Below, piece after piece: positions 1-13,200 of a stretch of DNA of 64,000 nt. Source of the DNA: Vigna angularis (taxonomy: Eukaryota; Streptophyta; Magnoliopsida; Fabales; Fabaceae). Every line of letters starts with the position of its first letter. Position 1 is the stretch's first letter. Both the position numbers and the translations under genes were made by a program. The notes below the pieces were generated by a model, which worked only from the letters and a program-made list of their open reading frames with translations, was not told the DNA's origin and did no database searches. The DNA is taken from assembly GCF_016808095.1 (NCBI RefSeq), contig NC_068971.1, positions 35,762,131 to 35,826,130 of the forward strand. The letters run 5' to 3'.

Positions 1-3000
1 TCCAATAAGGTCAATGAACCAAACAAGATATAAAGGGCTGAATCAGAAGAAAAGTAGGCATAGGCAAGGTGGATTATATTACTCATTCAAACTACACAAA
101 CACTGAACTTCAATCAGTATGCATTATAGGTTTGAAAGTGTCATCTGAACCATTACTTTCTCAACCAAAGCCACTTGTGGTCCAGACCAGCATGGATCCA
201 AATCTCACTCAAAAAGATAAAAGTTTGAGTTGGCTCATGTGGCATTAGAATGTCAGAAAAATTCAAGAAATAGAAATTTCAGATTTCTTTCATGTTACTT
301 TTTCCCTCTCCCTAAGTTTCTCTATCTTTCTGTGTGTTGTGGTGGGGTTCTGATAGGGTGTGTTTCAGTGATTGTGATTGCTATTTGTTCAATGTCAAGC
401 TATGATGAGAAACACCTACCACCCTTTCATGTACTAAGGTACAACCCAAGACCTAATTCACAAAAAGTTAATTTTCCTTTAAACATGAAAATTTTGTAGA
501 GATGAAGCATTTTCCATATTAATGTATTTGTTCGTTCGTGATGGGGTGTCATGGAGCTGGAGTTGCATCATCAAATCAGCATTTTAAACCAGGCTAGTAG
601 TGGTTGTGACTTTACAGAAAGGAAAGCACATGACTCTTTCAGGGAAACATCTAACTTCAGAATTAATCATACTAATTTATTAGTACTATGAGATTCTAAA
701 TTTCTAATACAAATTACCATAAAGTATTTTCATAGGCAGAAATTAAAGATAGAGAAAAAAGAGGGAAAAAGGTTGCTTATCTTTTGATCCTTTCTCTAAC
801 TGGCTAAGCATAATATACAGTCAAAAAGTGAGTTCTTTAGTTCTGTAAGGCCCTGTGTCACCAGAGCTTTTATAACATCTTGATCTTATATTCTTTGGAA
901 AAACAAGGACATTCATGTTAAGTGTATAATTGTAAATAAATAAATTCTAAAAATGAATTTTTATTTTATATTTCACTTGCAGTTTACTCTCAACATATTT
1001 TATAAGGTAAACGTCAAAAGAGATCTTCTGTTAAAAATAAAAAAACTTAAAAATAAAACAAACCCATTGGTTGAAAATTTTAAAAAACACTTAAAATGTA
1101 CGAAGAATAATTTTCTTATAATTTTCTGGACACATGAATGTCATTTTTAAAATTTGCTCTACTAATTCAAACTAAAGAGGCATAATAAAAACAGAAATAA
1201 AAATATATTAATTAGTAAATAATATTTATTTTGTTTTGTAACTTTTTTTCAAGCATTTCTCAACTTCTTACGAAGAAATAGTAATTATTTTAATGCAATA
1301 ATGTTGCCATAATGGCCTGTCTACTTTTCTTTAATGTGAATTTAAAAATGAAGATTAAGAAGTACACAACTCTTTTTTGACAGAGAAGAAGTACATAAAG
1401 TTAATGCTTAGTACATATACATCAAGACGTTTAAATTATATCAAGAAATGAATGAAATTCCTAAGAAAATACTAAAATATAAAAAATATAATAAGAATGA
1501 AGAAAGGAGCTCGAAATAGTTTTTTTTTTCATTTTTATGAAAAATAATGTTTACAAAATAAAATGGATGTTTAGGACTTCAATTTCAAATTTAGTCAACT
1601 ATTTTAAAATAAACTGTTTTTATGAATATGAAAATTTATATCTCATGATTATTCTTCAACATTATTCTCCTTTCAACTTTGTTTCAATTTTTTGTCATGT
1701 AAAAATTGATTTTCGTGTATATAAAAAGAAGCATAATTGTTTAAAAACTAGTGTGGTTGTAATTAGTTGAAGAAAAACAATTCTGATTATAATTAATTAC
1801 GATAGTAATAATCAATTTTACATATAATTATTTATTAATATAATTTAATTTTGTCCCAAACACACCTGAATATCAATAATTTCATCTATATTGTCACTGT
1901 GTATTAAAATAATTACTCTTAAATACTACTTAATTACTCAGTCAATAAATTCATATATCTATATATATATATCATTACAACTTTAACATTTTCTCTGTTA
2001 AATCACTCTCATCTTCCTTAATAATTTGCAAATATTTATCATTTTTTCTGCTGAGTCTATGACTTCAATAAATTATCATAATGACTTCACTTGCCGGCTA
2101 AAATCAGGAATCAAATTTTGGAAAGATTTATTAAAAAAGTGCGTTTGGTGATCACCACTAATCTAGAAAAGCACGCAGACAAAAATACACGTTTTGTAGA
2201 ATAAATAAATAATAATAATAAATTCATGTCATCGATGGAATCATCGTGACCAACATTCATCTTTGATTCTTTACATTTTCTTAATTCCGTTTATAAATTA
2301 TTTATAAAGAGACGTGAATATAGAATTTAAGCACGTCAGTGTTACAAACTTGGCCAGGAGAAATACTTGTACACCACGTTACTAGTATGAAATATTTGAA
2401 TTTTAATTTTTGCTGGTTTTTTATGTTATTTATTTGTTTTACTTTTAAGATACATTGATTTTTAATATTTTTAAATTATTAAAATAAAATTTATATTTTT
2501 AAAATATCAGAGAAATAATAAAAGTATAGTTTTAAACATAATAGAAAAAACAACAAAATTTATTTGAACATAAACAAAAACCTTAGACTTAAAAACATTG
2601 ATAAAAAAAAGAAACAAATAGCTTATCGAACTAAACAAATGTCATCACATAAGTGAAATTAACATGAGTTATGTTAAGCTTAACGAAAATAATTAATACT
2701 TTGCAATGTGATAAATTAAAATTATAATTTCTAAATAAATGAGTTATGTATTCACTTTTAATGTTGATATGTCTTGAGTAGGGTTATTTCAAAAATAAAT
2801 ACTTTCAGAAGAAAAAAAAATGGATGAAAGATTGAATCTTGCATGAATCCAAAGTCCTAGAAGTTACTTTTTTTTTTATATACATTTCACAATTACAAGA
2901 AAGCATGACAGTGAAAAAGGTTCTTTGGAGAAAGCAACGTAGGAAAAAAAATAAAAATTAGTTGTAATAATGTAATGATAGCTTTCTTTGTCCTTTTCTT

Positions 3001-3180
3001 TTTCTTTTTCTTCTTCTTCTTCTTCACCTTCAATCTTCCCCTTTCTCTTCTTTTGGTGCCGCTTCACACTCTCTTTGTCAAACCATCAAATACACGTAGC
3101 CAATACATAACACACACGTTCAGCTCCTCATAGTTCCTGTTGCCAATGGTTTGCCACACAGAGTAAACAAAAGAAGGGAC
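1..3180. other. AT-rich intergenic region upstream of the first gene
   Basis: I see no convincing gene here. Short open frames exist, for example at 230-499, but they lack homology that I recognise and the base composition is strongly AT-biased. The right end (about 2990-3050) is a pyrimidine-rich TTC/TTTTTC tract on the + strand, close to where transcription of the 3577-8635 gene should begin. Such tracts are common in plant core promoters and leaders, so it may belong to that promoter (inference). Confidence 0.5.
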
Positions 3181-3576
3181 ATTGAAAAGCACAGGATTCT
3201 CAATTATCCTTTGTTTTCTTTTGTTTCCACAATAATATCAGGTGAGTCATTTATCTCCACATTAGTTTTTTTTTTTTCATACCCTTTTTCCTCTTTATTT
3301 GGTTAGGTTATAGTGTAATCACCTTATAATTTTTCCTTAATTTCTGGAGTTTTCAGGCTTGGATTGATCTGTGGGATTGTTTTGATTCATGCTGAGGTAC
3401 GTTTAAGTTTGAATGATGATAAATTTCCCTTCTTCTTTTTTTCATTTTTTGAGGGAACTGGTGTTGGTCGGTCTTTGGATCTTATTTGGGTACCTTTTTT
3501 GTTTGTTCATGCTTGATCAATCAAAACAGGTTTTAATTAGGGGGAGTTGTCAAAGGAGAGAGACAGAGAGGGGAAG

Positions 3577-6500
3577 ATGGGATCAGAAATTGGAACCAAA
3601 ATAAGGAAAGTTGTTGTAATTTCAATCAGAGGTGGTTTCAGATCAGCTTGCAATCATCCATTCCTTTTGGGGTTTTTGTGTTTCTTGCTTTTGTTGTACA
3701 GATCTTTTCCTTTTCTATTTTCTGTTTTGGTCTCTGCATCTCCTGTTTTGGTCTGCACTGCTATTCTGCTCGGGACCCTTCTTAGTTTTGGGCAGCCAAA
3801 TGTGCCTGAAGTTGAAAAGGAAGAGAAAGTTACTCATAGCTTATCATCCTTCCAAGCTGGGTTTTCGGAGGGGGAGACTGTTTTTTCTGACAGAGATGAG
3901 AACTACTTTGTGAAGGGGTATTCACAAAATAAGAGTGATGTGGAAGAGAGGGGCATTGAGGAAGCAAGTTTGGTTGCTGAGAGGGATAATAGGACAGAAG
4001 AAGATCAAGACTTGCGTTCTGAATTGCCCCCAGATGATGTAGACTTGCTGGATATTCAGCCTGAGAAGAAAAATAGAGGGGAAGTGGAAGGGGAAAGGGA
4101 ACTCCACAGTTTTGAGTTGGGAAAGAATAAGGAAATTCATGAAGAGAACCTGACTTCTGAAGCTGTTTCAAGTGATGAAGAAGCTATTGAGAAGCAATAT
4201 GTCTTGGTTCAGAAAATGGATGATGATACTTTTGAATTTGAAAATGAGAAACCTCCAAGAGATCACGTGGACTTTTCTGCTAGCTCATCTTGGAAACAGG
4301 TGGAAAATGATGATGATGGTGATGATAATGTCTCGGTGGAGTCAGGTTCTGATGGGGCTGAAAGCTCTTCACCAGATGCTTCCATGGCTGACATAATTCC
4401 AATACTTGATGAACTCCACCCATTACTAGACCTAGATGCTCCACAACCAGCTCATGTGTCCCGTGATGGTTCTGATGCTGAATCTGAGAAGTCTCAGAAT
4501 AGTGACGATGACAGTGTTGAATCAGATGAAGATACTGAAAACCCTGGTGATGTGGAAGATGATGGTATTGATGAACCCGATGATGAAGAGGAAGAAGAAG
4601 CTATAGGTGGCAAAGAAGATGAAAGTAAATCTGCCATTAAATGGACAGAGGATGACCAAAAGAACCTCATGGATCTGGGAAATTTAGAGCTGGAAAGGAA
4701 CACGCGGTTGGAAAATCTTATTGCCAGGAGAAGACAAAAGAGATTGATATCTGAGAAGAATCTAATAGACTTAGACTTTGTTGATATTCCCAGTAATGTT
4801 GCACCTATTGCTACAGCCAGGCGTAATCCATTTGATTTCCCTGATGACTCCTTTGCTGCCATGGGATTACCACCCATTCCTGGATCTGCTCCTTCTATTC
4901 TACAACCTAGACGAAACCCTTTTGATATTCCCTATGACTCAAATGAAGAAAAACCTGATCTTAAGGGGGACAGTTTTCAACAAGAGTTTACAGTGTTTCA
5001 TCAAAAAGATGCCCTTTTTCGGCGGCATGAAAGTTTCAGCGTAGGACCTTCAGTACTGGGGTTATCCAGGCAAGAGAGGTATGATTGGAAACCTGTCTTT
5101 GTATCCGAAAGGATGGCTTCAGAGGGAACAAGTTATTCTTCATTTCACAGGCAATCAAGTGAAGTAAGTGATTCAAAGTTGAGCTCTGTTCCAGATACTG
5201 AATCTTTGAGTTCAATTGATCAAGATGACAGGAAATTCAGTGAGCAGGACTTGTCTCAAGAAAATGAATTGGTATCTAACATGGATAATGCTTCTGATGT
5301 TGTTGAACATGGAAGCCAAAGCTCTGAAGAAAATGATTCTGTGGAGATGATACAAATTGAGGAGAGCAATGTTCGCCATGATGAAGTTGAGATAGTGCTG
5401 GGTGGGGTGGAAAATCCTTCTGAGATGGCGTTTTATCCTGAAACAGGAGAGGTTGAAATTCATGAACAATTTAATGCAGGGGAAACACATTTGAGAAGAG
5501 AACCAGGTGACGAGGAGAGCGACAGCCACAGCAGCAGATCAAGCCATTCTTCACTATCAGAAGTAATTGACAGCATGCCAGATGAGAAAATAGAGAGTTT
5601 GCAAGGAGATGATCATGTTTCAACTCAAGCTTCAGTGCAGGAATCTAACTTGCAGCATGTTAGTAGTAGTGAGGTGGAAGATAATCACCATGTAGAACCT
5701 GTTTATGATTCTAGTCCCCAGGCTTCTGAAACACTCCAATCATTTCCTTCACTATCTTCTCATGATTCTGCTTTGGAGTTTTCCGAGAGGGCAATGCCTC
5801 CTGCTTCAGTGGAAACTGCTAATGTGGCAGATAAGGAGTTGGATGTTCATGATCACAGACAGGAAAATAATACTTCTGATCATGATAAAACTCAAGCAGC
5901 CTCTTCCGAACATCACGTGGAAGCCCAAAATGCATTGACGTCTGAGAAATCTGAAGATGTGTATGTTGCAGCGAATGAGTTATCTGCAGCGAATACATCT
6001 ACAGTGGCTGAGCCTCAGGTTATCCCTGTTTCTGTGGATGCAAATTTGTCTTCAGATATGGGATCAATAACCGGTGTGATTAATTCAGGCTTAGTACATG
6101 GTCAGGATGTAGCCGACCACATACATGCTGATTCTGAAATTCTTCACCAAGACAATATAAATTCTGTAGATTCAGATTCTGAAAAGTCACATATATCAGA
6201 TAATGAATCTCTGGAGGAAAGTGCACTGCCCAACGAAATATCGAGATCTTTTAGTGCAAATGTGTCTGTGTTAGTCCAAGATGCAGATGAAATGTTGGAT
6301 TCTGGGGCTTCAGATGCCCACCATATATCTTCTGATGGTTCCTTTATGCCTGCCCAACTGGATTTGCAACTTTCACCAGCAGCAGGGCCAGCACCAGTGG
6401 ATCATCCTAGTCCACCTTCTGAAGAAAGCGGACATACAGAAATTTTTTTATCAAATAATGCTGGCATATATCAGATTCAGCAGGATAAAGCCTTGACAAG

Positions 6501-8635
6501 TTCTGTGGAACAAGGTGAAGCCAATATCTATGAAGATTTGGATAAGAATGTGGTTGTTTTCACTTCTGACAGTCAACATGAAAGTGATGAAAAGCCTTCT
6601 TCTAACATGGAGAATCATAAATCAATCTCCGATAAATCAGTTGTTGAACCATCTTTTAGTGATCATGATGAAAGTCAGGTAAGTGACATGACAATCTATG
6701 CCTCCATTATCTAAATAATTTATCTTCCAAACTTCTTTTTCTTTAAGGGTCCATTTATTTATCAAGGAAAATTACTTGATGATGTCCTAAAAGGAAATAG
6801 TGGTGTTTTTTATTTTAATTTTGAGGACATGCTATTGATAATATTCTCAATGCTTACGAAATTCAAATGGGATTTGGAATTCTACTTATCTGTACTTGCC
6901 ATTAAATCATAGAATTGTTTCGGGGGCAATAAGTGCTTACTTCCGATAACATCTGCATCCCAAAGAAATTTCTATACTACAGACTTTCCACTTTGGGGGG
7001 AGAAAAAGATCTTATCTTCTTAACATATATTCAGAATCTACACATAGCACTGATGCCCTGTCACAACTTTTGTAGGATATAAACAAGCTGTAATTTTGAA
7101 CCCAAAAGGGTAGTATATATAAATAAACCTGTTATATTTTTTACGTTTCAATTAATTTGATGTGCATGTCCTCTGCAAAAAGAAAAAGTTATAAAATATT
7201 GCCCATTCTAAAAAATGCTAAAGAAAAAAAAAATTGTATTAATAGCTATTTTCCCTTTTTTTACCACATTGAGATATTAAATATGGTAGAGTTAGCTCTA
7301 TTTTTTTCCATTCAAATTTAAAGAATGGACAATTGAATACCCTTCAATAAGTAAATAGATTCCAAACATGTAAAACGCAATTACTGTTAGATTTTTTTTT
7401 TCTGTGATTCCCAGAAGTCAGAAGGAGAATGAGATGTCAAACACATAGGATGTTTAGTAAGAATATATATGTGAAGTTCAGTTTCATTGTACAAGTGATA
7501 GAATATTTTCTTTCCAAATTGTAATTGTTTGAATGATGTATTCTATGACTATTTCTGCAAACATGATGGATGTACGTGAATAGTTTGTTCCGTTCTTTTG
7601 ACTTCTTTTTTATCTGAAGCTCATACCAGCTCTGCTGGCATTGGGTTTCTTCCACAAAAAGTGTTATTATGGATTTCAGACTCTAAATTAGCTGATTAAA
7701 CTGATCATAATTTCTTTAACATTCTGCAGAGTTCTTCTGCTATCCACATTGAATCAGCACAGAGCTTTGGCAGATCCAATGATGAAACTGGAGAGTTGCA
7801 AGATGCGACTCAAAAAGTTCAACCAAGCATTTCTTCTGTGACCTCAGAAAAATCCCAAAATTCTGAATTCGGGTCACCCTCTGGTGAAGTGGATTTGGAA
7901 GTTGATAGGCATGGGGCAGTTGAAAGGGATACCGAAGTGCTAGAAACTGCACTTGCTTCAGAAGAGAGCATGTCTCAGGTTACTGAAGAAAATAGCAATG
8001 AATTTGATGATATGAAGGAAATTGACGAAGGATTCTTGTCAGAATTGGACACTGTTGGAGACTTTCGTGTCAATGATGCTGGTGTATCACTTCGTACTGA
8101 CACTGAACATGAGAAAACTGGAGATTCTCAAGTTTTTTCACTCCCTAAGGATGTAAAGATAGAAGAGATTGAACAGGGCATCCCAGTTCTTGAAGCAAGA
8201 TCACTTGAAGATGTTAACCTGGCTTTTAAGCAACTTCAAGAAGGAGTGGATGTTAAAGAAGTTATCCTTCCAAGTACCATTAAGGATCAGCATGCTATTG
8301 AAGAATCTAAAGATCATCTGGAAGCTAATTCAGACCTTGAGGTTGTTGAAGCCAGATCTCTGGAAGATATTAACATTGCTTTAAAGCAAGCATCTGAAGG
8401 AAATAAAGGGGAGCTTCCAAATTCCTTGGATTTGAAAGCCACTTCAGTCAAAGTTGAAGAAAATGGAGTTGGCTCGTCAAAGGTGAATGAATCCAGTTCT
8501 GAAGAAACAAACAGAACTACGGCAGATAAATCGGAAAATATACCCATCAGTGGCTCCAGTGACAAGGCAAAATCTCACAGTAGGAAATCTACTTCCAGTT
8601 CCAGTTCCAGCTCAAGCTCGAGCGATTCTGATTGA
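3577..8635 (+). CDS. large acidic, serine-rich membrane-anchored plant protein of unknown function
   Basis: Two coding exons, 3577-6678 and 7730-8635, join in phase 0 (donor GTAAGT, acceptor TGCAG) to give about 1335 aa. I chose ATG 3577 (MGSEIGTK) because the open frame upstream of it has no ATG. The N-terminus is basic and carries two hydrophobic stretches, at about residues 29-41 and 45-71, which probably anchor it in a membrane. The rest is very acidic and low in complexity. Two RRNPFD motifs lie at about residues 415 and 450. Exon 2 repeats an EARSLEDxNxAxKQ motif twice (near 8192 and 8348), and the protein ends in a serine run and SDSD. This architecture matches an uncharacterised plant family that includes Arabidopsis At5g17910, labelled 'cardiomyopathy-associated' by automatic annotation only. 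The leader probably has two introns (donors at 3242 and 3397, acceptors ending at 3356 and 3529). No catalytic domain is visible, so the function is unknown. Confidence 0.87.
6679..7729 (+). other. intron of the acidic membrane-protein gene
   Basis: This 1051-bp AT-rich intron lies between GTAAGT at 6679 and TGCAG ending at 7729. Frame and composition (acidic, serine-rich) continue unchanged across the junction. I see no embedded gene or element. Confidence 0.85.
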
Positions 8636-8639
8636 TATG

Positions 8640-10223
8640 GTGAGAGGCCACTTTGAGCACTGAAGAAAGAATCGTAAGTTTCTCATTTATATTGTTTTAT
8701 TTATTTGTCCTTCAGTGGTGGGAATTTAGCCAATCAAGTCTTGGCTAATGGTAGTCAGTCAGGTCAGGTTTCGTAAATTTTGTTGGATTGGTTTCTTCAA
8801 GAATGAGTTTTTGGTTTTATTTCTTGAAGCGTGCAGTTTTTTGTTCAATTTTATCCCGAGTGTGAGCAATTTGGCATATACAGGGTGAGTGTTTATTTCC
8901 AACAAGTGCACATTGTGTTGTCCAAAAAGAAGAAAAGAAAGAAATTGGAGTATTGTACATTATACTTTGATTGTAGAAAGAAATGGTGAATGGACTTTGT
9001 TTATTTGTATACATCAATCAGTGCTTCTGTTTTTCTTTTCCTTTTCTTATTTGCTACTTTTTTCGTCAACAATACATCAACAATCTTTAGTTTTTGGTTC
9101 CAAGGAAAATATCGTTACATCATTAACATTTTACATAAATAACTATAATCTGGTTCCGCCTCTACTGACCAATTCAAGAAACTAGCCTTGTTAATTTTTG
9201 GATACTCTTTAGAAAATGATGAGATTCTGCCCATTAGAAAATAATGAGATTCTGCCTAATATTAACTGCATCTGTTCTATTAAGTCCTATATTTTCTGAC
9301 TACTCATCGAATTAGTCTGCATCTAAAGGTAGCCACCACGTTGGATTGAGGCCTCTTTTAAAGTGTATTTTTACTGGTTTTGGTTGTAATAATTTTTGGA
9401 CCCTAATTGTTATAATCTGTAAAAGGTACAGTTTTAAAATGTTTTGGTAATTTATGGTTGTTTCCATTTGTCAGCTTCAGTTACCTCGTTCTTTTGTGAA
9501 ATTATAATGCTTTTATGTACTTGAAAACACTATATCGTCTGTCCACATTTTTAATGATTATAAACAGTTAATACAATTAGAAGTAATTATCCTAACAGTT
9601 ATTGTGATTAAAAACAGAAAGGTAAAATAATAAGAAAATATGTAAAAAATGTAACAAACAGAATCCCCAGTAGGAAGAGAATCTTGCCTAGTTTTCTATA
9701 TAGCGCGGTTTGGCGTTTAGTAACAAAGCTTTGACAATAGTGACATGACGCCGAGGGAACCATTTTTGGACAAGATTGAAAATCGTTTTGTTTCAAAATT
9801 CTTATTCCAATCGGACCAGTTTGCTACTGTTTTAGAATTTATAATAATATTTGACACTCCGAAAGTTATAATTTACCCTTTCTCTTAAATTTCAATGTCA
9901 AAAAAGAAGAGGGATAATAATTGAAAAGATACTTTTAGATTTATTGCGGTTCCACGATAAATAGAAAAGAGAAAACATATAAGGACACCCTCACATGCAA
10001 ATTTTTATAACGAGTGTATTTATAGAATCAGAGTAGCAAAATTCAGTTACGGAATCCAATATATTAAGAAGGCAAATGACATTACAACATGTCTTAGTTA
10101 ACATTTCTTTCACTGGCTCTCTATTTTTACTGTCGATGTTTTAAACAGATGAGATATTTCTCCTAATAATATTACTATGTATTGTGACTAAGGAACTACA
10201 GCATTAATTTCTGGAAAGACCAG
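8640..10223. other. intergenic region between convergent genes
   Basis: This holds the 3' ends of the convergent neighbours: the 3' untranslated region of the + gene ending at 8635 and that of the - gene ending at 10224. A GTAAGT at about 8673 could be a 3'-UTR intron donor. I see nothing else that I can name. Confidence 0.5.
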
Positions 10224-13200
10224 CTACAGCTTTTGTTTCTTGTTTGGTGGCCCGGAAGAAGTCTCAACCTGCAAACACATTCGAAAATTGCACAATTAAA
10301 TAGAATACCAGGGGATTTCTCTGGAAAGCTACTGCTTCATGAAATTTTCCTGGGACTTAATTTTTTTATTCCACATTCATGCAAATATATAAATTTTAAT
10401 TTTTATCATATAATATTTTTCTATGATTATCCCTTTAATGTCCAATTCTGTGTTTTTTGTTCATCTATCTTACTGTAATAGAAACACTTGTGTTGTGTGC
10501 ATGTCAGACGAAGCTATGTAAGCACTTTTGCGAAGAAAATTAACCAGAAGGATAAAAGAGGATTTAGACATTATAAGGATTGAGAACAAAAAATTAAAAT
10601 GCTACAACTCTCCCGGAATATAATGTTATAATATAAGTTTAAACCCTCGTTTGATCCTTGTATTTGTGTGTCAATCTCAAGTGAGTCTTCGTTTTTTTTT
10701 TCGGTCTCAATGGAGTCCATAAATTTGTAAGAATGAGTCAATTAAGCCCTCTTCGTTAAGTTATCATCGACGCCGTCTAACTGTGATGACGTGGTGCACA
10801 CTTAAAATGATGATGTGCCAATATTATATTACGTGGTTCTTTTTAGGTGAAGCTACCCACCGCAACAGTGTCATTCCCACCATCCTCGCGCCACGGCCAA
10901 CCACCATGCTCATCTCGTTGGACAACCATCCTCCATCACGCGCCACCACCCAACAATGAATCACACCATTGCCTATCCTTCTCTTGTCGCCAATGTCGCG
11001 AGCAACGCAGCATCCACCATAAACACCCAGAATCGCAAGCAACCCCATCGCTCCACCATGAACCACGAGCGCTGCCATCACCACAGTCTCGCCACCACCA
11101 AACCCTAGCACAGTGCCACCATCACCTCACACAACCATCACCTCCTCGCGCAGTTCACCTGCAACCCAACTCGCAACGGCAAAATCATCTTCTTCACCAT
11201 CACGTCGCACCTTCATTACCAACCCAGAATCACGAAGAACCCTAAAACCCCAACCTCTCCAATCTCTACGCGCTGCCTCCATTCAAACCTGCAACCAAGA
11301 CAACACAAAAGATCCAGGAAAAGCCCCAGATCAAAACCCTAAGTCGCGATCTTCAATTCGCATATCAATTCGCCCAGAACCGAGCAAGGACACGAAACGC
11401 GCAAAAGGGTCGATGTATCTCAGGCCAAATGGCAAGAACACACACTCTTGAAGAACCCCATCTGAAATTCTCTCAGTAGGTTGATGTCGACCCAGCTCTA
11501 CAGCCCCAATGGCAAGAACAGAAGAAGCCCAAAGAAAGTAAAGGAACCCCACTTTCCAAAAATCCATTCTTTTTTCTTTTTTTTCACCCAGATACTCCTT
11601 GATCCGATTAACATCGGTGGTGTCTGCAACTGCAAAGAAAGGGAGCTGAGATTATAAGGCAAAAGAAGAAGTCACAAGGGAAAGTGGTTGTGAGAGATTT
11701 TTTCGCAATGGAAGAAAGGGATGTTTGTTCTTCCCAGCAACAATGAGAGAGACAGAGAGAGATACGAAAATATTATTTGAGGACCAAAAGAGAGTGAACT
11801 TGCTTTGAAGAAATAAGGACAAAGGGTTTTCCTTAGTGAAAGAAACAGTATGAAAAATGGGTTATTGCTGAAGATTGTGCAGCGACGGTGGTGGGTGGCG
11901 GTTGGAGAAGAGGCCGTTGCGGCCTGTGGGGCGATTCTGGAAGGGGTTCCGGTGGCAGTAGAAAAAGTATAAAAATTTAACACACGTGGAATTGTTGATT
12001 GTACAACACATCACCCATTCAGTTTAATATACAATGCCACGCCATATAAAAAAAAATACAGCTCAACACAGTTAGACGACGTCAGTGATAACTTAACGAA
12101 GAGGGCTTAATTGACTCATTTTTCCAAGTTTATGGACCCGATTGAGACCGAAAAAAAAACGAGGACCCATTTGAGATTGACACACAAATACGAGGAACAA
12201 ATGAGAGTTTAAACCTATAATATACTGAAAAGTAAACCATAAGATACTATGAAAAGTTCAACGGGGACCTAAATTTCTGCCAACTTCAAAGTATAAAATT
12301 CATCATAAATATAAGAAAAAATTCTTACAGTATTCAGTTGTTCCCTGATGTATGTCAAGGATCTCAGCATAGCTTCAAGAGTGTCCCTTGTGAGAAAAAA
12401 CTTCACCTCTGTTTCACCTGATGGAGATTTGCTGTAATCATGCAGCTACAAACGAAAGTAGATATCACAAGGAAATCCTTCGTAGTATCACAAAGGTACA
12501 TCACAACAACAGCCAAAAGAAGACATTGCAGGTACATTTTAGCACTTCATAATATCTAACCGCGTTAACAAAATTGTAGTGAATCCTTCTAAAAGCCGAT
12601 TTTGATTCATAATTACTACGCTTAATTCATAACTCTCTTCGTTACCTTGAGGCTGATTATAGCCACTCTATTCGCAGGCGATGATGTTCCACGGTTCTCC
12701 ATGGTCCACGTCATTGATTTGAGGCAAGGAAGGCTTTCCTACCATGTTATTTTAATTTTTTTACAATAAAAAACAAACTAAATTCAGTAAATAGCCAAAA
12801 GAAAAGGGGAAGCAGGAGGAAAGTGTTACTTGCAAGGATATTTATATTTTACAGTAAGAGAGACTCAATTTAGATAATAAAGAAAATGGGTCTAAAGTAA
12901 ATAATCACTAAAATTAATGAGCAGTACTGATATTCCTAAGTTCATCCTAGGTCATTTGGAACAAAAATCAGTGCACAGCTTTTCCCACATTCACTAAGTA
13001 AGCGCATTTAAAAATATCAAACCATTCATATTTCAAATGTGCATTGCAGTTCTAAGTTATCAGGAGTCTAAGCAATCGAGCGTCAAATGCATACGTCTAT
13101 CGTTAAAAATCTAAACCACCAAATGAAAATCGAACGTTCCACATTTTGATTTCTACAGGTCAGACTTAAAACAGGCATTCAAATTCTGTATCATCAATTT

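Noticed and set aside
230..499. 89-codon open frame with a hydrophobic middle
   Set aside because: No homology, no splice or promoter context and AT-biased composition; it looks like a chance frame.
3547..3576. In-frame upstream extension of the acidic membrane protein
   Set aside because: The frame is open but has no ATG (it begins at TTG); the first ATG is 3577.
10824..11451. Open frames on both strands inside the 10636-12215 element
   Set aside because: They overlap on opposite strands, match nothing I know and lie inside a transposon; I treat them as GC-rich cargo and not as genes.
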